DNA of 64,000 nt from Streptomyces sp. NBC_01750 (GCF_035918095.1 NZ_CP109137.1:3722001-3786000), one strand, 5' to 3'. Positions 6,971 through 18,221 are shown, counted from the stretch's first letter. The notes: a model not told the origin generated them from the sequence alone. A program made the numbers and translations.

Positions 6971-8305
6971 TCAGACCTGCTCGGCGTGCCCGTCCCGGTC
7001 CGGCAGCACCGCCGACACCCGGAAACCGCCCGCGTCCGTCGGCCCCGACACAAACACCCCGCCGAGCGCCAGCACCCGCTCCCGCATCCCCACCAGGCCG
7101 TTGCCGCCGCTCGGCAACCCCGCGGCGGCGGAAGTACCGCTCGCGTCCGGTGCGCCGTTCTCCACCTGCATCGCGACCTCGGCACCGCGGTGCGCGAGCC
7201 GCACCATCACCTTCGCGCCGGCCGCGTGCTTGTGGACGTTCGTCAGGGCCTCCTGGACCACCCGGTACGCGGTCTGCTCGACCTCCGGCGCGTACTCCCG
7301 CGCCTCGCCCTGCACCGCGAGTTCCACGACCATCCCCGCCTGCCGGGACTGCCCGACCAGACCCTCGAGGTCCGCGAGAGACGGCCCGTCGTCGGCCGCA
7401 GCCGCCGCAGCCGCCGCAGCCGCCGCAGCGACCGCTGCCAACGGCACCGGAGTCACCACCCGCTGTTCGTTCTCCCCGGCCCGCAGTACGCCGAGCATCT
7501 CCCGCAGCTCGGTGAGCGCCTGCCGCCCCATGTCCCCCACCAGCGCGGCGTTCTTCACGGCCTTCTGCGGATCCTTCAGCGCGACCGCCTGCAGGGCCGC
7601 CGCATGCACCACCATCAGGCTCACCCGGTGTGCCACGACGTCGTGCATCTCCCGCGCGATCCGGGTCCGCTCCTCGGTACGCGCCCACTCCGCCCGCTGC
7701 TCGGCCCGGTCGGCCAGCAGCGACAGCTCCTGCTCCAGGCTGACCGCGCGCTCCCTGAGGCTCTCCATCAGCCGCCGCCTGGCCCCTATGTAGAGGCCGA
7801 AAAGCACGGGCGGCGCGGTCAGCCCGAGCGCCATGAAGCCGGCCACCGTCGGTACGTACCAGGCTCCGGGCTCCGGATCGAAGTCCGCGGACGACACGTC
7901 CTGCCGTACGCGTACGAACGTCACGATCAGGGTCGCCGCCAGCGACATCCCGGCGAGCGTTGCGGTGATCCGGCGCGGCACTTCGGAGGCGGCGAGCGAA
8001 TAGAGCCCGACCACGCCCATCAGATAGCCCATCTCGGCGGGCGTGGTCGCGATCGACACCAGCACCACGGCGATCGGCCAGCGCCGCCGCAACACCAGCA
8101 CGGACCCGACGATCAGCCCGAACAGCACTCCGACGGGTACGGGAATCGCGGCCTTGTCGGCGAACCCCACACCCTCCAGAGCGCACTCGAGGGCCGAGAC
8201 GAGTCCCAGCCCCACATCCAAGGCGGCACTGCGCCGCCGTCCCCACCACAGCCAGCTACGGGTGGTCGCGCCCGTGCCGTCCTGGTGTGCCCCCGTTACG
8301 GTCAT
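6971..8305 (-). CDS. Orphan sensor histidine kinase (NarL/DesK-type HisKA_3)
   Basis: A 444-residue membrane kinase. The N-terminal half has about six hydrophobic segments with no large extracellular domain; residues 205-270 form the HisKA_3 dimerisation domain with phospho-acceptor motif REMHDVVAHR; residues 330-435 form the HATPase with N-box EALTNVHKHA and G-box GNGLVGMRER. A run of 13 alanines separates the two and is encoded by 9-bp repeats. Such kinases normally pair with a NarL-family response regulator, but none is adjacent; the two LuxR-type regulators in the window are 19 and 24 kb away. Upstream, TAGGCT sits 7 nt before the ATG, with GGAGGAC in between, so either leaderless or conventional initiation is possible. 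Confidence 0.9.
   Translation of the reverse strand: MTVTGAHQDGTGATTRSWLWWGRRRSAALDVGLGLVSALECALEGVGFADKAAIPVPVGVLFGLIVGSVLVLRRRWPIAVVLVSIATTPAEMGYLMGVVGLYSLAASEVPRRITATLAGMSLAATLIVTFVRVRQDVSSADFDPEPGAWYVPTVAGFMALGLTAPPVLFGLYIGARRRLMESLRERAVSLEQELSLLADRAEQRAEWARTEERTRIAREMHDVVAHRVSLMVVHAAALQAVALKDPQKAVKNAALVGDMGRQALTELREMLGVLRAGENEQRVVTPVPLAAVAAAAAAAAAAAADDGPSLADLEGLVGQSRQAGMVVELAVQGEAREYAPEVEQTAYRVVQEALTNVHKHAAGAKVMVRLAHRGAEVAMQVENGAPDASGTSAAAGLPSGGNGLVGMRERVLALGGVFVSGPTDAGGFRVSAVLPDRDGHAEQV
7395..7430. repeat. 9-bp microsatellite GCCGCAGCC x4 inside the kinase gene
   Basis: Four consecutive 9-bp units (the last with one change) encode the poly-alanine tract between the dimerisation and ATPase domains. 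Because 9 is a multiple of 3, slippage changes linker length without breaking the frame. Confidence 0.85.
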
Positions 8306-8460
8306 GTCCTCCAGCCTACGGGCGGGCGCGAGTCATTTTCCTGGGAGTGCGACAGCACGGAACGAGTTCGAACACGCACGAAACAGCCCGTGATCGCACG
8401 ATCCGGTGAATCGAGCGGACTTTCGACCCGGACGTCCGCATTCCGGACGACGCTCGCCGT

Positions 8461-9333
8461 ATGACAGAGATCCACGGCAAGTACGCCGACTTCGAGGGCC
8501 TCCGCGAGCAGGCGATCGCGCTGCGACGGGAAGGCCTCAGCCGCCGCCAGATCCGCGACCGGCTCTTCGTCGACAACAACGACATCCTCAACAGGCTGCT
8601 GGAGGGCGAGCCTCCACCGGAATGGACGAAGCGGCCGAACGCGAAGGACGACCTGCGGGAGAAGGCGCGGGAGCTGCGGCTGCAGGGCATGACGTACGAC
8701 CGGATACAGGTGGAGCTGGGGTGCTCGAAGAGTTCGATCTCGCTCTGGGTACGGGATCTGCCGAAGCCGGAGCGTCGGCGCACCCGCGAAGAAGCCTCGG
8801 CGATCGCCGGGCGCGGCTGGGAAGCCACCCTCCGGCGACGCGAGACGGAGCGGCAGCAGACCAAGAAGGTAGCGACGGACGACATCGGCGAGATGTCCGA
8901 CCGGGAGCTCTTCCTGCTCGGCGTCGGCCTCTATTGGGCCGAGGGATCCAAAGCCAAAGAGCACCGCCGGCAAGAGAGGGTCACCTTCATCAACAGCGAC
9001 CCCCACATGATCAAGGTGTACCTGGCATGGCTCCGCCTGCTGGGCGTGAGCGCGGATCGCCTGCGCTTTCACGTACACATCCATGAATCCGCCAACGTGG
9101 CAGGCGCAGAGCGCTACTGGGCAGAACTCACCGGCGCAGACACTGCCGCGTTCGGCAAGACGTCGCTCAAGAAGCACAATCCGAAGACCCAGCGCAAAAA
9201 CGTTGGCGAGGAGTATCGAGGCTGCCTCGTCGTGCGGGTTCTGCAGAGTGCGGACCTGTACCGTCGCGTCGAGGGCTGGTGGTGCGGCATAGTAGTGGCT
9301 GCCCTTGCACCCGATCATCAAAATCGGACATAG
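8461..9333 (+). CDS. HTH protein with LAGLIDADG-like endonuclease fold
   Basis: A 290-residue soluble protein. Residues 10-100 contain two helix-turn-helix-like units (LSRRQIRDRLFVDNND and MTYDRIQVELGCSKSSISLW). Residues 140-285 contain one LAGLIDADG-like helix (ELFLLGVGLYWAEGSK) followed by the usual continuation: FINSDPHMIKVYLAWL, HVHIHES, then KHNPKTQRKNVG and YRGCLVVRVLQS. One motif implies a homodimer. The acidic residue in AEG occupies the catalytic position. The combination recalls WhiA (LAGLIDADG plus HTH), a regulator that lost nuclease activity, so it may be a DNA-binding protein rather than a nuclease. It ends 11 bp before tRNA-Gln, which could reflect a homing target or simple read-through. 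Confidence 0.6.
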   Translation: MTEIHGKYADFEGLREQAIALRREGLSRRQIRDRLFVDNNDILNRLLEGEPPPEWTKRPNAKDDLREKARELRLQGMTYDRIQVELGCSKSSISLWVRDLPKPERRRTREEASAIAGRGWEATLRRRETERQQTKKVATDDIGEMSDRELFLLGVGLYWAEGSKAKEHRRQERVTFINSDPHMIKVYLAWLRLLGVSADRLRFHVHIHESANVAGAERYWAELTGADTAAFGKTSLKKHNPKTQRKNVGEEYRGCLVVRVLQSADLYRRVEGWWCGIVVAALAPDHQNRT

Positions 9334-9344
9334 GGCGCAATCTA

Positions 9345-9418
9345 TCCCGGGTCGTCTAAAGGCAGGACAAATGGTTTTGGTCCATTGAATGAGGGTTCGA
9401 TTCCTTCCCCGGGAGCCA
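9345..9418 (+). tRNA. tRNA-Gln (anticodon TTG)
   Basis: The 7-bp acceptor stem TCCCGGG/CCCGGGA, anticodon stem AATGG/CCATT with loop TTTTGGT (anticodon TTG, reading CAA), T-arm GAGGG-TTCGATT-CCTTC, discriminator G and an encoded CCA end are all visible. It lies between the LAGLIDADG-like gene and a strong terminator. Confidence 0.95.
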
Positions 9419-9419
9419 C

Positions 9420-9458
9420 AAGTGCGGGTCCTGACCTCGACGGTCAGGACCCGCACTT
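9420..9458 (+). terminator. Terminator after tRNA-Gln
   Basis: A perfect 17-bp inverted repeat with a 5-nt loop starts 2 nt after the encoded CCA and ends in TTAT. It should stop transcription of the tRNA before glmU. Confidence 0.9.
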
Positions 9459-9523
9459 ATTTCGCCCCCGAAACCCCCCGGTATCCTTCGGATGTCCACC
9501 ACCCGAAGCCGAAGGGCATTCAC

Positions 9524-10972
9524 GTGAGCGCCAACCGCCCGGCAGCCGTCGTCGTCCTCGCAGCGGGTGAGGGCACCCGCATGAAGTCGAAGACCCCCAA
9601 GGTCCTGCACGAAATCTGCGGGCGCTCGCTCGTCGGACATGTCGTCTCCGCGGCCCGCGAGCTGGATCCCGAGCATCTCGTCGTCGTTGTCGGCCATGCG
9701 AGTGAGCAGGTCAAGGGCCATCTGACCGAGCAGTACGCCGGCACCCGCACCGCCTACCAGGCCGAGCAGAACGGCACCGGGCACGCCGTCCGGATGGCGC
9801 TCGAGGAGCTCGGCCAGACCCCCGAGGGCACCGTCGTCGTCGTATGCGGCGACACTCCCCTGCTCTCCGGCGAGACCCTGACCGCGCTCGCCGCCACGCA
9901 CGCCGCCGACGGCAATGCCGTCACCGTGCTCACGGCCGAGGTCCCCGACTCGACCGGCTACGGCCGCATCGTGCGCGACAGCGCCACCGGCGCCGTCACC
10001 ACGATCGTCGAGCACAAGGACGCCACCGACGACCAGCGCACGATCCGGGAGATCAACTCCGGCGTCTTCGCCTTCGACGGGCAGCTCCTCGCGGACGCGC
10101 TCGGCAAGGTGCGTACGGACAACAGCCAGGGCGAGGAGTACCTCACCGATGTGCTGGGGATACTGCGCGAGGCCGGTCACCGGGTCGGCGCGTCCGTCGC
10201 CGGCGACCACCGGGAGATCCTCGGCATCAACAACCGCGTACAGCTGGCCGAGGCGCGCAAGCTGCTCAATGAGCGACTCCTCGAGCGGGCGATGATGGCC
10301 GGTGTCACGGTCGTCGACCCCGGGTCCGTGCTCGTGGATGTGACGGTGACGTTCGAGCGGGACGCGATCGTGCACCCCGGTACGCAGCTTCTGGGCGCCT
10401 CGCATCTCGCCGAGGGCGCCGAGGTCGGCCCCAACTCCCGGCTGAAGGACACGGTCGTCGGCGCGGGCGCCCGGGTGGACAACACCGTCGCGGACTCCGC
10501 GGTGGTCGGCGAGCGGGCGTCGGTCGGCCCGTACGCGTATCTCAGGCCCGGCACCAAGCTCGGCGTGAAGGCCAAGGCCGGTACGTACGTGGAGATGAAG
10601 AACGCCACGATCGGCGAGGGCACCAAGGTGCCGCACCTTTCCTATGTCGGTGACGCGACGATCGGCGAGTACACGAACATCGGCGCCGCGAGCGTCTTCG
10701 TGAACTACGACGGCGAGGCCAAGCACCACACCACGATCGGATCGCACTGCAAGACCGGCTCGGACAACATGTTTGTGGCTCCCGTCACCATCGGGGACGG
10801 CGCGTACACCGCGGCGGGTTCGGTCATCACCAAGGATGTGCCTGCCGGTTCGCTCGCCGTCGCCCGCGGCCAGCAGCGGAATATCGAGGGCTGGGTGGCC
10901 CGCAAGCGCCCCGGCAGTGCATCCGCCCAGGCAGCTCAAGTGGCAACGAAACACGTCGCCGAGGGGAACTGA
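9524..10972 (+). CDS. glmU: Bifunctional GlmU: GlcNAc-1-P uridyltransferase / GlcN-1-P acetyltransferase
   Basis: This 482-residue enzyme makes UDP-GlcNAc for peptidoglycan and other envelope polymers. The N-terminal pyrophosphorylase domain starts with LAAGEGTRMKSKTPKVLH and contains the CGDTPLL segment; the C-terminal left-handed beta-helix carries the hexapeptide-repeat acetyltransferase (GPYAYLRPG, KNATIGEGTKVPHLSYVGD, GSDNMFVAPVTIGDGA). The start is the GTG at 9524, placed by the GAAGG site and by homology to MSANRPAAVVVLAAG; the frame is open upstream into the tRNA. It is followed by prs, the conserved actinobacterial order. Confidence 0.97.
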   Translation: MSANRPAAVVVLAAGEGTRMKSKTPKVLHEICGRSLVGHVVSAARELDPEHLVVVVGHASEQVKGHLTEQYAGTRTAYQAEQNGTGHAVRMALEELGQTPEGTVVVVCGDTPLLSGETLTALAATHAADGNAVTVLTAEVPDSTGYGRIVRDSATGAVTTIVEHKDATDDQRTIREINSGVFAFDGQLLADALGKVRTDNSQGEEYLTDVLGILREAGHRVGASVAGDHREILGINNRVQLAEARKLLNERLLERAMMAGVTVVDPGSVLVDVTVTFERDAIVHPGTQLLGASHLAEGAEVGPNSRLKDTVVGAGARVDNTVADSAVVGERASVGPYAYLRPGTKLGVKAKAGTYVEMKNATIGEGTKVPHLSYVGDATIGEYTNIGAASVFVNYDGEAKHHTTIGSHCKTGSDNMFVAPVTIGDGAYTAAGSVITKDVPAGSLAVARGQQRNIEGWVARKRPGSASAQAAQVATKHVAEGN

Positions 10973-11081
10973 CCGGAAACAGGTGCGTCCAACTCGGCGT
11001 ACCGTGATACGTGCACGCAAATTCGGCTGGCTCGCGATCAGTACGCCCGTGGCCAGAGAACACGTCTGAGGAGACAGTGCT

Positions 11082-12059
11082 GTGACCGGGATCAAGACGA
11101 CCGGCGAGAAGAAGCTGATGCTCTTCTCCGGCCGCGCCCACCCCGAGCTGGCCGAGGAGGTCGCACATCAGCTGGGTGTCGGCCTGGTGCCGACGAAGGC
11201 TTTCGACTTCGCGAACGGCGAGATCTACGTCCGCTTCCAGGAGTCGGCCCGTGGTGCCGACTGCTTCCTGATGCAGAGCCACACGGCTCCCATCAACAAG
11301 TGGATCATGGAACAACTGATCATGCTCGATGCTCTGAAGCGAGCCTCGGCCCGGAGCATCACCGTGATCATCCCGTCGTACGGCTACGCCCGGCAGGACA
11401 AGAAGCACCGCGGCCGTGAGCCGATCTCGGCCCGGCTGGTCGCCGACCTGCTGAAGACCGCGGGCGCTCACCGCATCCTCACGGTCGATCTGCACACCGA
11501 CCAGATCCAGGGCTTCTTCGACGGCCCGGTGGACCACCTCTCCGCGCTGCCGGTGCTCGCCGACTACGTGGGCGCGAAGGTGGACCGCAGCAAGCTCACC
11601 GTCGTCTCCCCCGACGCCGGCCGCGTGCGCGTCGCCGACCGCTGGTGCGACCGCCTCGACGCCCCGCTGGCGATCGTCCACAAGCGTCGCGACAAGGACG
11701 TCGCCAACCAGGTGACCGTGCACGAGGTCGTGGGTGAGGTCAAGGGCCGCGTATGCGTGCTCGTCGACGACATGATCGACACCGGTGGCACGATCTGCGC
11801 CGCGGCGGACGCGCTCTTCACGCACGGCGCGGAGGACGTCATCGTCACGGCGACGCACGGCATCCTGTCCGGACCCGCGGCGGACCGTCTGAAGAACTCC
11901 AAGGTGAGCGAGTTCGTCTTCACGAACACGCTGCCCGACCCGGGCGACCTGGAGCTCGACAAGATCACGGTGCTGTCGATCGCGCCGACGATCGCGCGCG
12001 CGGTGCGTGAGGTGTTCGAGGACGGTTCGGTGACGAGCCTCTTCGAGGAGCAGGGCTGA
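11082..12059 (+). CDS. prs: Ribose-phosphate pyrophosphokinase (PRPP synthase)
   Basis: A 325-residue cytoplasmic enzyme that makes PRPP from ribose-5-phosphate and ATP for nucleotide, His and Trp synthesis. It shows FANGEIYVRFQES, the ATP-binding RQDKKHRGREPISARL segment, and the PRPP/ribose-phosphate motif VDDMIDTGGTI at about residues 226-236. It begins with GTG after GAGGAGAC. It lies about 110 bp after glmU with no strong hairpin between, so the two may be co-transcribed. Confidence 0.97.
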   Translation: MTGIKTTGEKKLMLFSGRAHPELAEEVAHQLGVGLVPTKAFDFANGEIYVRFQESARGADCFLMQSHTAPINKWIMEQLIMLDALKRASARSITVIIPSYGYARQDKKHRGREPISARLVADLLKTAGAHRILTVDLHTDQIQGFFDGPVDHLSALPVLADYVGAKVDRSKLTVVSPDAGRVRVADRWCDRLDAPLAIVHKRRDKDVANQVTVHEVVGEVKGRVCVLVDDMIDTGGTICAAADALFTHGAEDVIVTATHGILSGPAADRLKNSKVSEFVFTNTLPDPGDLELDKITVLSIAPTIARAVREVFEDGSVTSLFEEQG

Positions 12060-12070
12060 GTGCATGACGA

Positions 12071-12104
12071 GAACGGGCCGCTCCCGCTCGGGGGCGGCCC
12101 GTTC
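12071..12104 (+). terminator. Terminator after prs
   Basis: An 11-bp GC-rich stem (GAACGGGCCGC and its complement), extendable by wobble pairs, begins about 11 nt after the prs stop and is followed by TTC. Confidence 0.8.
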
Positions 12105-12161
12105 TTCATGCCTGCCCGCGGTCTCACGCCCTCGTTCTCACGCCCGCGGCCTGCGGTCTCG

Positions 12162-12203
12162 TGCCTGCCGCCTCATGCCTGCCGCCTCATGCCCGCCGCC
12201 TCA
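12162..12203. repeat. Three tandem 14-bp repeats upstream of rplY
   Basis: The unit TGCCTGCCGCCTCA occurs three times in tandem (the third with one change), in the 330-bp gap between prs and rplY. Apart from the prs terminator and this tract the gap should hold the rplY promoter; I see no gene in it. Confidence 0.8.
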
Positions 12204-12388
12204 TGTCCGCGCCGCATCGGCCTTGATCGATTGGGTGACTCGGGGGGCTCCGAGTAGACTGTGCGGGTTGCTCGGCGAGGGAGGCCGTACTCATGGGTAC
12301 GGCGGTCCGTTATCGACGCGCTCTTCGTAGCAGGCCTGTCGTGGCCGGGTGACCTCCACCAGATCTGTCTGCAATACGAGGAGTGCAC

Positions 12389-12982
12389 ATGTCCGAGGTG
12401 AAGCTCGCCGCCGAGCCCCGTTCCGAGTTCGGCAAGGGTGCTGCCCGTCGCATCCGCCGCGACCACAAGGTTCCCGGCGTTCTCTACGGCCACGGTTCCG
12501 ACCCGATCCACATCACGCTGCCGGGCCACGAGCTGCAGCTCGCCCTGCGCACCTCGAACGTTCTGCTCTCCCTGGACATCGAGGGCAAGAACGAGCTCGC
12601 CATCCCGAAGTCGGTGCAGCGCGACCCGCTGAAGGGCTCCATCGAGCACGTCGACCTGCTCCTCGTGACGCGCGGCGAGAAGGTCAACGTCGAGATCCCC
12701 GTCCACACCGAGGGTGAGCTGGCCCCGGGTGGCTTCCTGCTCGAGCACGTGCTGAAGGCCCTGCCGGTCGAGGCCGAGGCCACGCACATCCCCGAGTCCG
12801 TCACGGTCTCCGTCGCGGGCCTCGCGGCCGGTGACTCGATCCTCGCCAAGGACATCCCGCTGCCCTCCGGCACGACCCTGGCCGTCGAGGACGACACCGT
12901 CGTCCTGCAGATCCTGGCGTCGCAGGCCGAGGAGCCGAGCGCCGAGGCCGAGGGCGAGGGCGAAGAGGCCGCCGAGGCCTGA
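12389..12982 (+). CDS. rplY: 50S ribosomal protein L25 (Ctc/TL5 type)
   Basis: A 197-residue two-domain L25: the N-terminal 5S rRNA-binding domain (EPRSEFGKGAARRIRRDHKVPGVLYG, described here in part) and the C-terminal TL5 domain (HTEGELAPGGFLLE, LPVEAEATHIPE), ending in a low-complexity acidic tail. Long Ctc-type L25 is linked to stress in other Gram-positives. The start is the ATG at 12389 with CGAGGAG upstream; a GTG 6 nt earlier is less likely. A strong terminator follows, so it is probably monocistronic or reads weakly into pth. Confidence 0.97.
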   Translation: MSEVKLAAEPRSEFGKGAARRIRRDHKVPGVLYGHGSDPIHITLPGHELQLALRTSNVLLSLDIEGKNELAIPKSVQRDPLKGSIEHVDLLLVTRGEKVNVEIPVHTEGELAPGGFLLEHVLKALPVEAEATHIPESVTVSVAGLAAGDSILAKDIPLPSGTTLAVEDDTVVLQILASQAEEPSAEAEGEGEEAAEA

Positions 12983-13009
12983 GCCGTACCTTCTGTTCGG
13001 CTTGGCTGA

Positions 13010-13044
13010 ACGGGGTGGCGGGCTGCGGCCCGCCACCCCGTTTT
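13010..13044 (+). terminator. Rho-independent terminator after rplY
   Basis: A 14-bp perfect stem with the tetraloop TGCG, followed by TTTT at 13041-13044. This is the most classical intrinsic terminator in the window. Confidence 0.92.
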
Positions 13045-13105
13045 CCTGTATCTGTTTCTGTACCCGTACCTGTTCGTATGCCGTATGCGAGGAGACGCAG
13101 CGCAG

Positions 13106-13699
13106 ATGTCCGACGCGAACGCCCCCTGGCTCATCGTGGGGCTCGGCAACCCCGGGCCCGACTACGCCGCGAACCGGCACAACGTCGGGTTCATGGTCGC
13201 CGACCTTCTCGCCGAGCGCATGGGCGGCAAGTTCAAGCGTGCGCAGAAGGCGCAGGCGCAGCTCGTCGAGGGCCGGATCGGCGCGCCGGGTCCGAGTGGG
13301 TGCCGGGTCGTGCTGGCCAAGCCCATGTCGTACATGAATCTCTCCGGTGGCCCGGTCACCTCGCTGCGCGACTTCTACAAGGTGCCGACCGCCAATATCG
13401 TCGCGATCCACGACGAGCTGGACATCGACTACGGCATGCTGCGGCTGAAGCTCGGTGGCGGTGACAACGGGCACAACGGTCTGAAGTCGATGACCAAGTC
13501 GATGGGCGCGGACTATCACCGGGTGCGGTTCGGGATCGGCCGTCCGCCGGGCCGGATGCAGGTGGCGGACTTTGTGCTCAAGGACTTCTCGTCCACGGAG
13601 CGCAAGGAGCTCGGGTATCTCGTGGACCGCACGGCGGATGCGGTGGAGTGTCTGGTGACCGAGGGCCTGGAGCGGGCTCAAAGTACGTACAACTCCTGA
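13106..13699 (+). CDS. pth: Peptidyl-tRNA hydrolase
   Basis: A 197-residue enzyme that recycles peptidyl-tRNA released from stalled ribosomes. It has the family start [18 protein letters not shown] with catalytic His25, the [10 protein letters not shown] segment with the catalytic Asp, and [12 protein letters not shown]. The ATG at 13106 follows GAGGAG about 11 nt upstream; an in-frame ATG 21 nt earlier overlaps that site and is rejected. The rplY-pth order is conserved in Streptomyces. Confidence 0.97.
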   Translation: MSDANAPWLIVGLGNPGPDYAANRHNVGFMVADLLAERMGGKFKRAQKAQAQLVEGRIGAPGPSGCRVVLAKPMSYMNLSGGPVTSLRDFYKVPTANIVAIHDELDIDYGMLRLKLGGGDNGHNGLKSMTKSMGADYHRVRFGIGRPPGRMQVADFVLKDFSSTERKELGYLVDRTADAVECLVTEGLERAQSTYNS

Positions 13700-13754
13700 T
13701 AAAACCAGGCGGCAAGTTGACCGAGCGCGCTTGCATGGCCAAGGATCGCCGCCC

Positions 13755-14246
13755 ATGCACCTCACTTCCAGGGGACACTCCCGAAGCGCCGGGACTCGCA
13801 TGCTCCTTTACGGCCGGCGGGCCGCCATGTCCTGTGTCGCCGCGCTGCTGCTTGCCGCCGGCGTCTGGTCGTCCTGGGGCACGGCCCAGCACGTACTGCT
13901 GGCCAAGGGCCGTGAACACGGCACCCTGAAGATCGCCAGCTGCGGCGAGGAGACCTGCACGGGCCCGTACGAGCCCGAGGACACGGCCGCTCCCCGCTCC
14001 CATGTGACCATCGACAAATCGGTCGCCGTGCGCAAGGGCGCGAAGCTCGCGGTCGTGGTGAAGCCCGGCACGGACGAGGCGGTACGGACGGGTACGGCGG
14101 GCGCCCTGTACGCCTGGCTGCCGCTCGGCGGCGCGCTGGTCCTGGCCGGCCTGGTGATCGGCGGCGGACTCCGGCTGACGCGCCTGGCCTGGGCCACGGC
14201 GGCGGCGGGCGGGGCGCTGCTGATGGGTGCGTTCTTCGCGCTCTGA
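13755..14246 (+). CDS. Membrane protein of unknown function
   Basis: A 163-residue protein. A hydrophobic N-terminal segment (MSCVAALLLAAGVWSSW) is followed by an extracytoplasmic stretch with a Cys pair (ASCGEETC) and two C-terminal membrane segments (YAWLPLGGALVLAGLVIGGG and AWATAAAGGALLMGAFFAL). The start at 13755 is chosen for the AAGGA site 9 nt upstream; 13731 and 13800 are alternatives. It sits just after pth in the same direction. I do not recognise a characterised family; a DUF3592-like envelope protein is one possibility. Confidence 0.75.
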   Translation: MHLTSRGHSRSAGTRMLLYGRRAAMSCVAALLLAAGVWSSWGTAQHVLLAKGREHGTLKIASCGEETCTGPYEPEDTAAPRSHVTIDKSVAVRKGAKLAVVVKPGTDEAVRTGTAGALYAWLPLGGALVLAGLVIGGGLRLTRLAWATAAAGGALLMGAFFAL

Positions 14247-14420
14247 AGGCCCCGACCGCCGTACCGGAACGTCACATTCACCTGATCGTTATCCGGGACT
14301 ATTGGGACAAGTGGCAGTGCTTGGGACGGATGCGTCACGAGGTATCTTGACCGGCTCGCGGGTTCACAGGACGCTGAGCCGCCCCCCACGGCATCCGTCC
14401 TCTCTCACGTTGGACTGCCC

Positions 14421-15104
14421 ATGCGCACTCTCACGTCCTCCGGCGCACTGGTGGCGGCAGCGGCGCTCTCGCTGCTGACTGCTCCTTCCGCGCTAGCCAC
14501 CCCTCCCGGCGACAACGGCACCGTGAAAATCCACGACGCCACGACCGGTGACGAACTCCGCAAGAACGAGCCGCACGTCTGCTCCTTCTATCTCGACGCC
14601 TTCGGGTTCGACGCCGGTCAGCAGGTCGACTGGCACATCGAGGCCTGGGCCCCGACCGCCGATGTCAAGGGCGAGACGGTCCAGTCCGGTTCGCTGACAC
14701 TCGACGGCGACGGCCACGGCAGGTCCACGGATCTGGGCCTGCCCGACGGCCACTACAAGCTGTTCTGGAACTTCGACGGCGAGCACGGCCGGGCCAAGCA
14801 CAAGGTCTTCTGGACCGACTGCGCGGGCGAGGACTCGAAGCCGGACGACAAGCCGAGCGCCACGGCGAGCGACAAGCCGGGCGAGCAGCCGAGCCGGCAG
14901 CCGAGCGAGCAGCCGTCCACGCCGGCCGCGACCGCGGCAGGCGAGTCGAGGCCGAGCACGGCCCCGAGCGCCGACGGCACCTCCGGCGACCTCGCCGAGA
15001 CCGGCAACGGCGCGCCCGTCGGCATGCTCGCGGCGCTCGCGGCCGCGCTGGTCACGGGCGGCGGCTATCTGCTGGCCCGTCGCCGCTCTGCCCAGCGGCA
15101 CTGA
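14421..15104 (+). CDS. Secreted cell-wall protein with LAETG sorting signal
   Basis: A 227-residue precursor: signal peptide (cleavage after PSALA, about residue 26), a beta-rich domain of about 110 residues with two Cys (HVCSFYLDAFGFDAGQQVDW and WTDCAGED), a Pro/Ser/Gln-rich stalk, then LAETG, a hydrophobic segment and a basic RRRSAQRH tail. LAxTG is the signal cut by class E sortases of Streptomyces, so the product should be anchored to peptidoglycan. The function of the globular domain is unknown. A strong terminator follows immediately. Confidence 0.88.
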   Translation: MRTLTSSGALVAAAALSLLTAPSALATPPGDNGTVKIHDATTGDELRKNEPHVCSFYLDAFGFDAGQQVDWHIEAWAPTADVKGETVQSGSLTLDGDGHGRSTDLGLPDGHYKLFWNFDGEHGRAKHKVFWTDCAGEDSKPDDKPSATASDKPGEQPSRQPSEQPSTPAATAAGESRPSTAPSADGTSGDLAETGNGAPVGMLAALAAALVTGGGYLLARRRSAQRH

Positions 15105-15129
15105 GAAAGCCCTGAGGAGCACGGAGAAA

Positions 15130-15161
15130 GGTGTCCCCGCCGGAACTCCGGCGGGGACACC
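15130..15161 (+). terminator. Terminator after the LAETG gene
   Basis: A 14-bp perfect GC-rich stem with a 4-nt loop starts 25 nt after the stop codon. Confidence 0.88.
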
Positions 15162-15218
15162 CCGCATCCCGGACCGGCGACTTGTCCGGCAGCCGGTGCG
15201 GGGCGCAACCCCCGGGCG

Positions 15219-15258
15219 TGACGGCTGCCCCGCGCCGGATGGCGCGGGGCAGCCGTCA
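15219..15258 (-). terminator. Terminator after ppc
   Basis: An 18-bp perfect stem with a GGAT loop lies 18 nt past the ppc stop on the minus strand. Together with the hairpin at 15130 it insulates the convergent genes. Confidence 0.88.
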
Positions 15259-15276
15259 GGCATCGGACCTCGGGCG

Positions 15277-18006
<2,730 letters not shown>

Positions 18007-18149
18007 AGGTGCGGCTCCTTGCAGTGTTTGAGCACGTCTGGAGGGGTCTGGAGGCTGCGGACCGCGCTGTCCGACGACACCCAGGATAGGTGTCCATTTC
18101 CCTGACGTTATCCACAGGTCTCTTGCCGACGGGCCGCGCCCTGCCATAC

Positions 18150-18178
18150 TTACGATGGCGTAGGTTACGCACCCGTAG
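18150..18178. promoter_or_regulatory. Tandem palindromic operator upstream of the desaturase gene
   Basis: TTACG-N4-CGTAG occurs twice with a 15-bp period (18150-18163 and 18165-18178). Each copy is a near palindrome, the kind of site bound by a TetR dimer. It lies 44-72 bp before the desaturase start; the TetR gene overlaps the desaturase stop, so autoregulation by that repressor is the natural inference. Confidence 0.65.
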
Positions 18179-18221
18179 CCTCACTCTTCCGCCCCCACCT
18201 CTCACCCCACAGGGGACCCCC

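Noticed and set aside
6150..8249. A 699-codon open frame on the minus strand in another frame of the histidine kinase
   Set aside because: Arg/Gly low-complexity shadow of the kinase gene, without a start site or recognisable motifs.
9345..9418. tRNA-Gln as the attachment site of the mobile element
   Set aside because: The integrase is 46 kb away and of the serine type, and the EamA disruption gives a direct junction.
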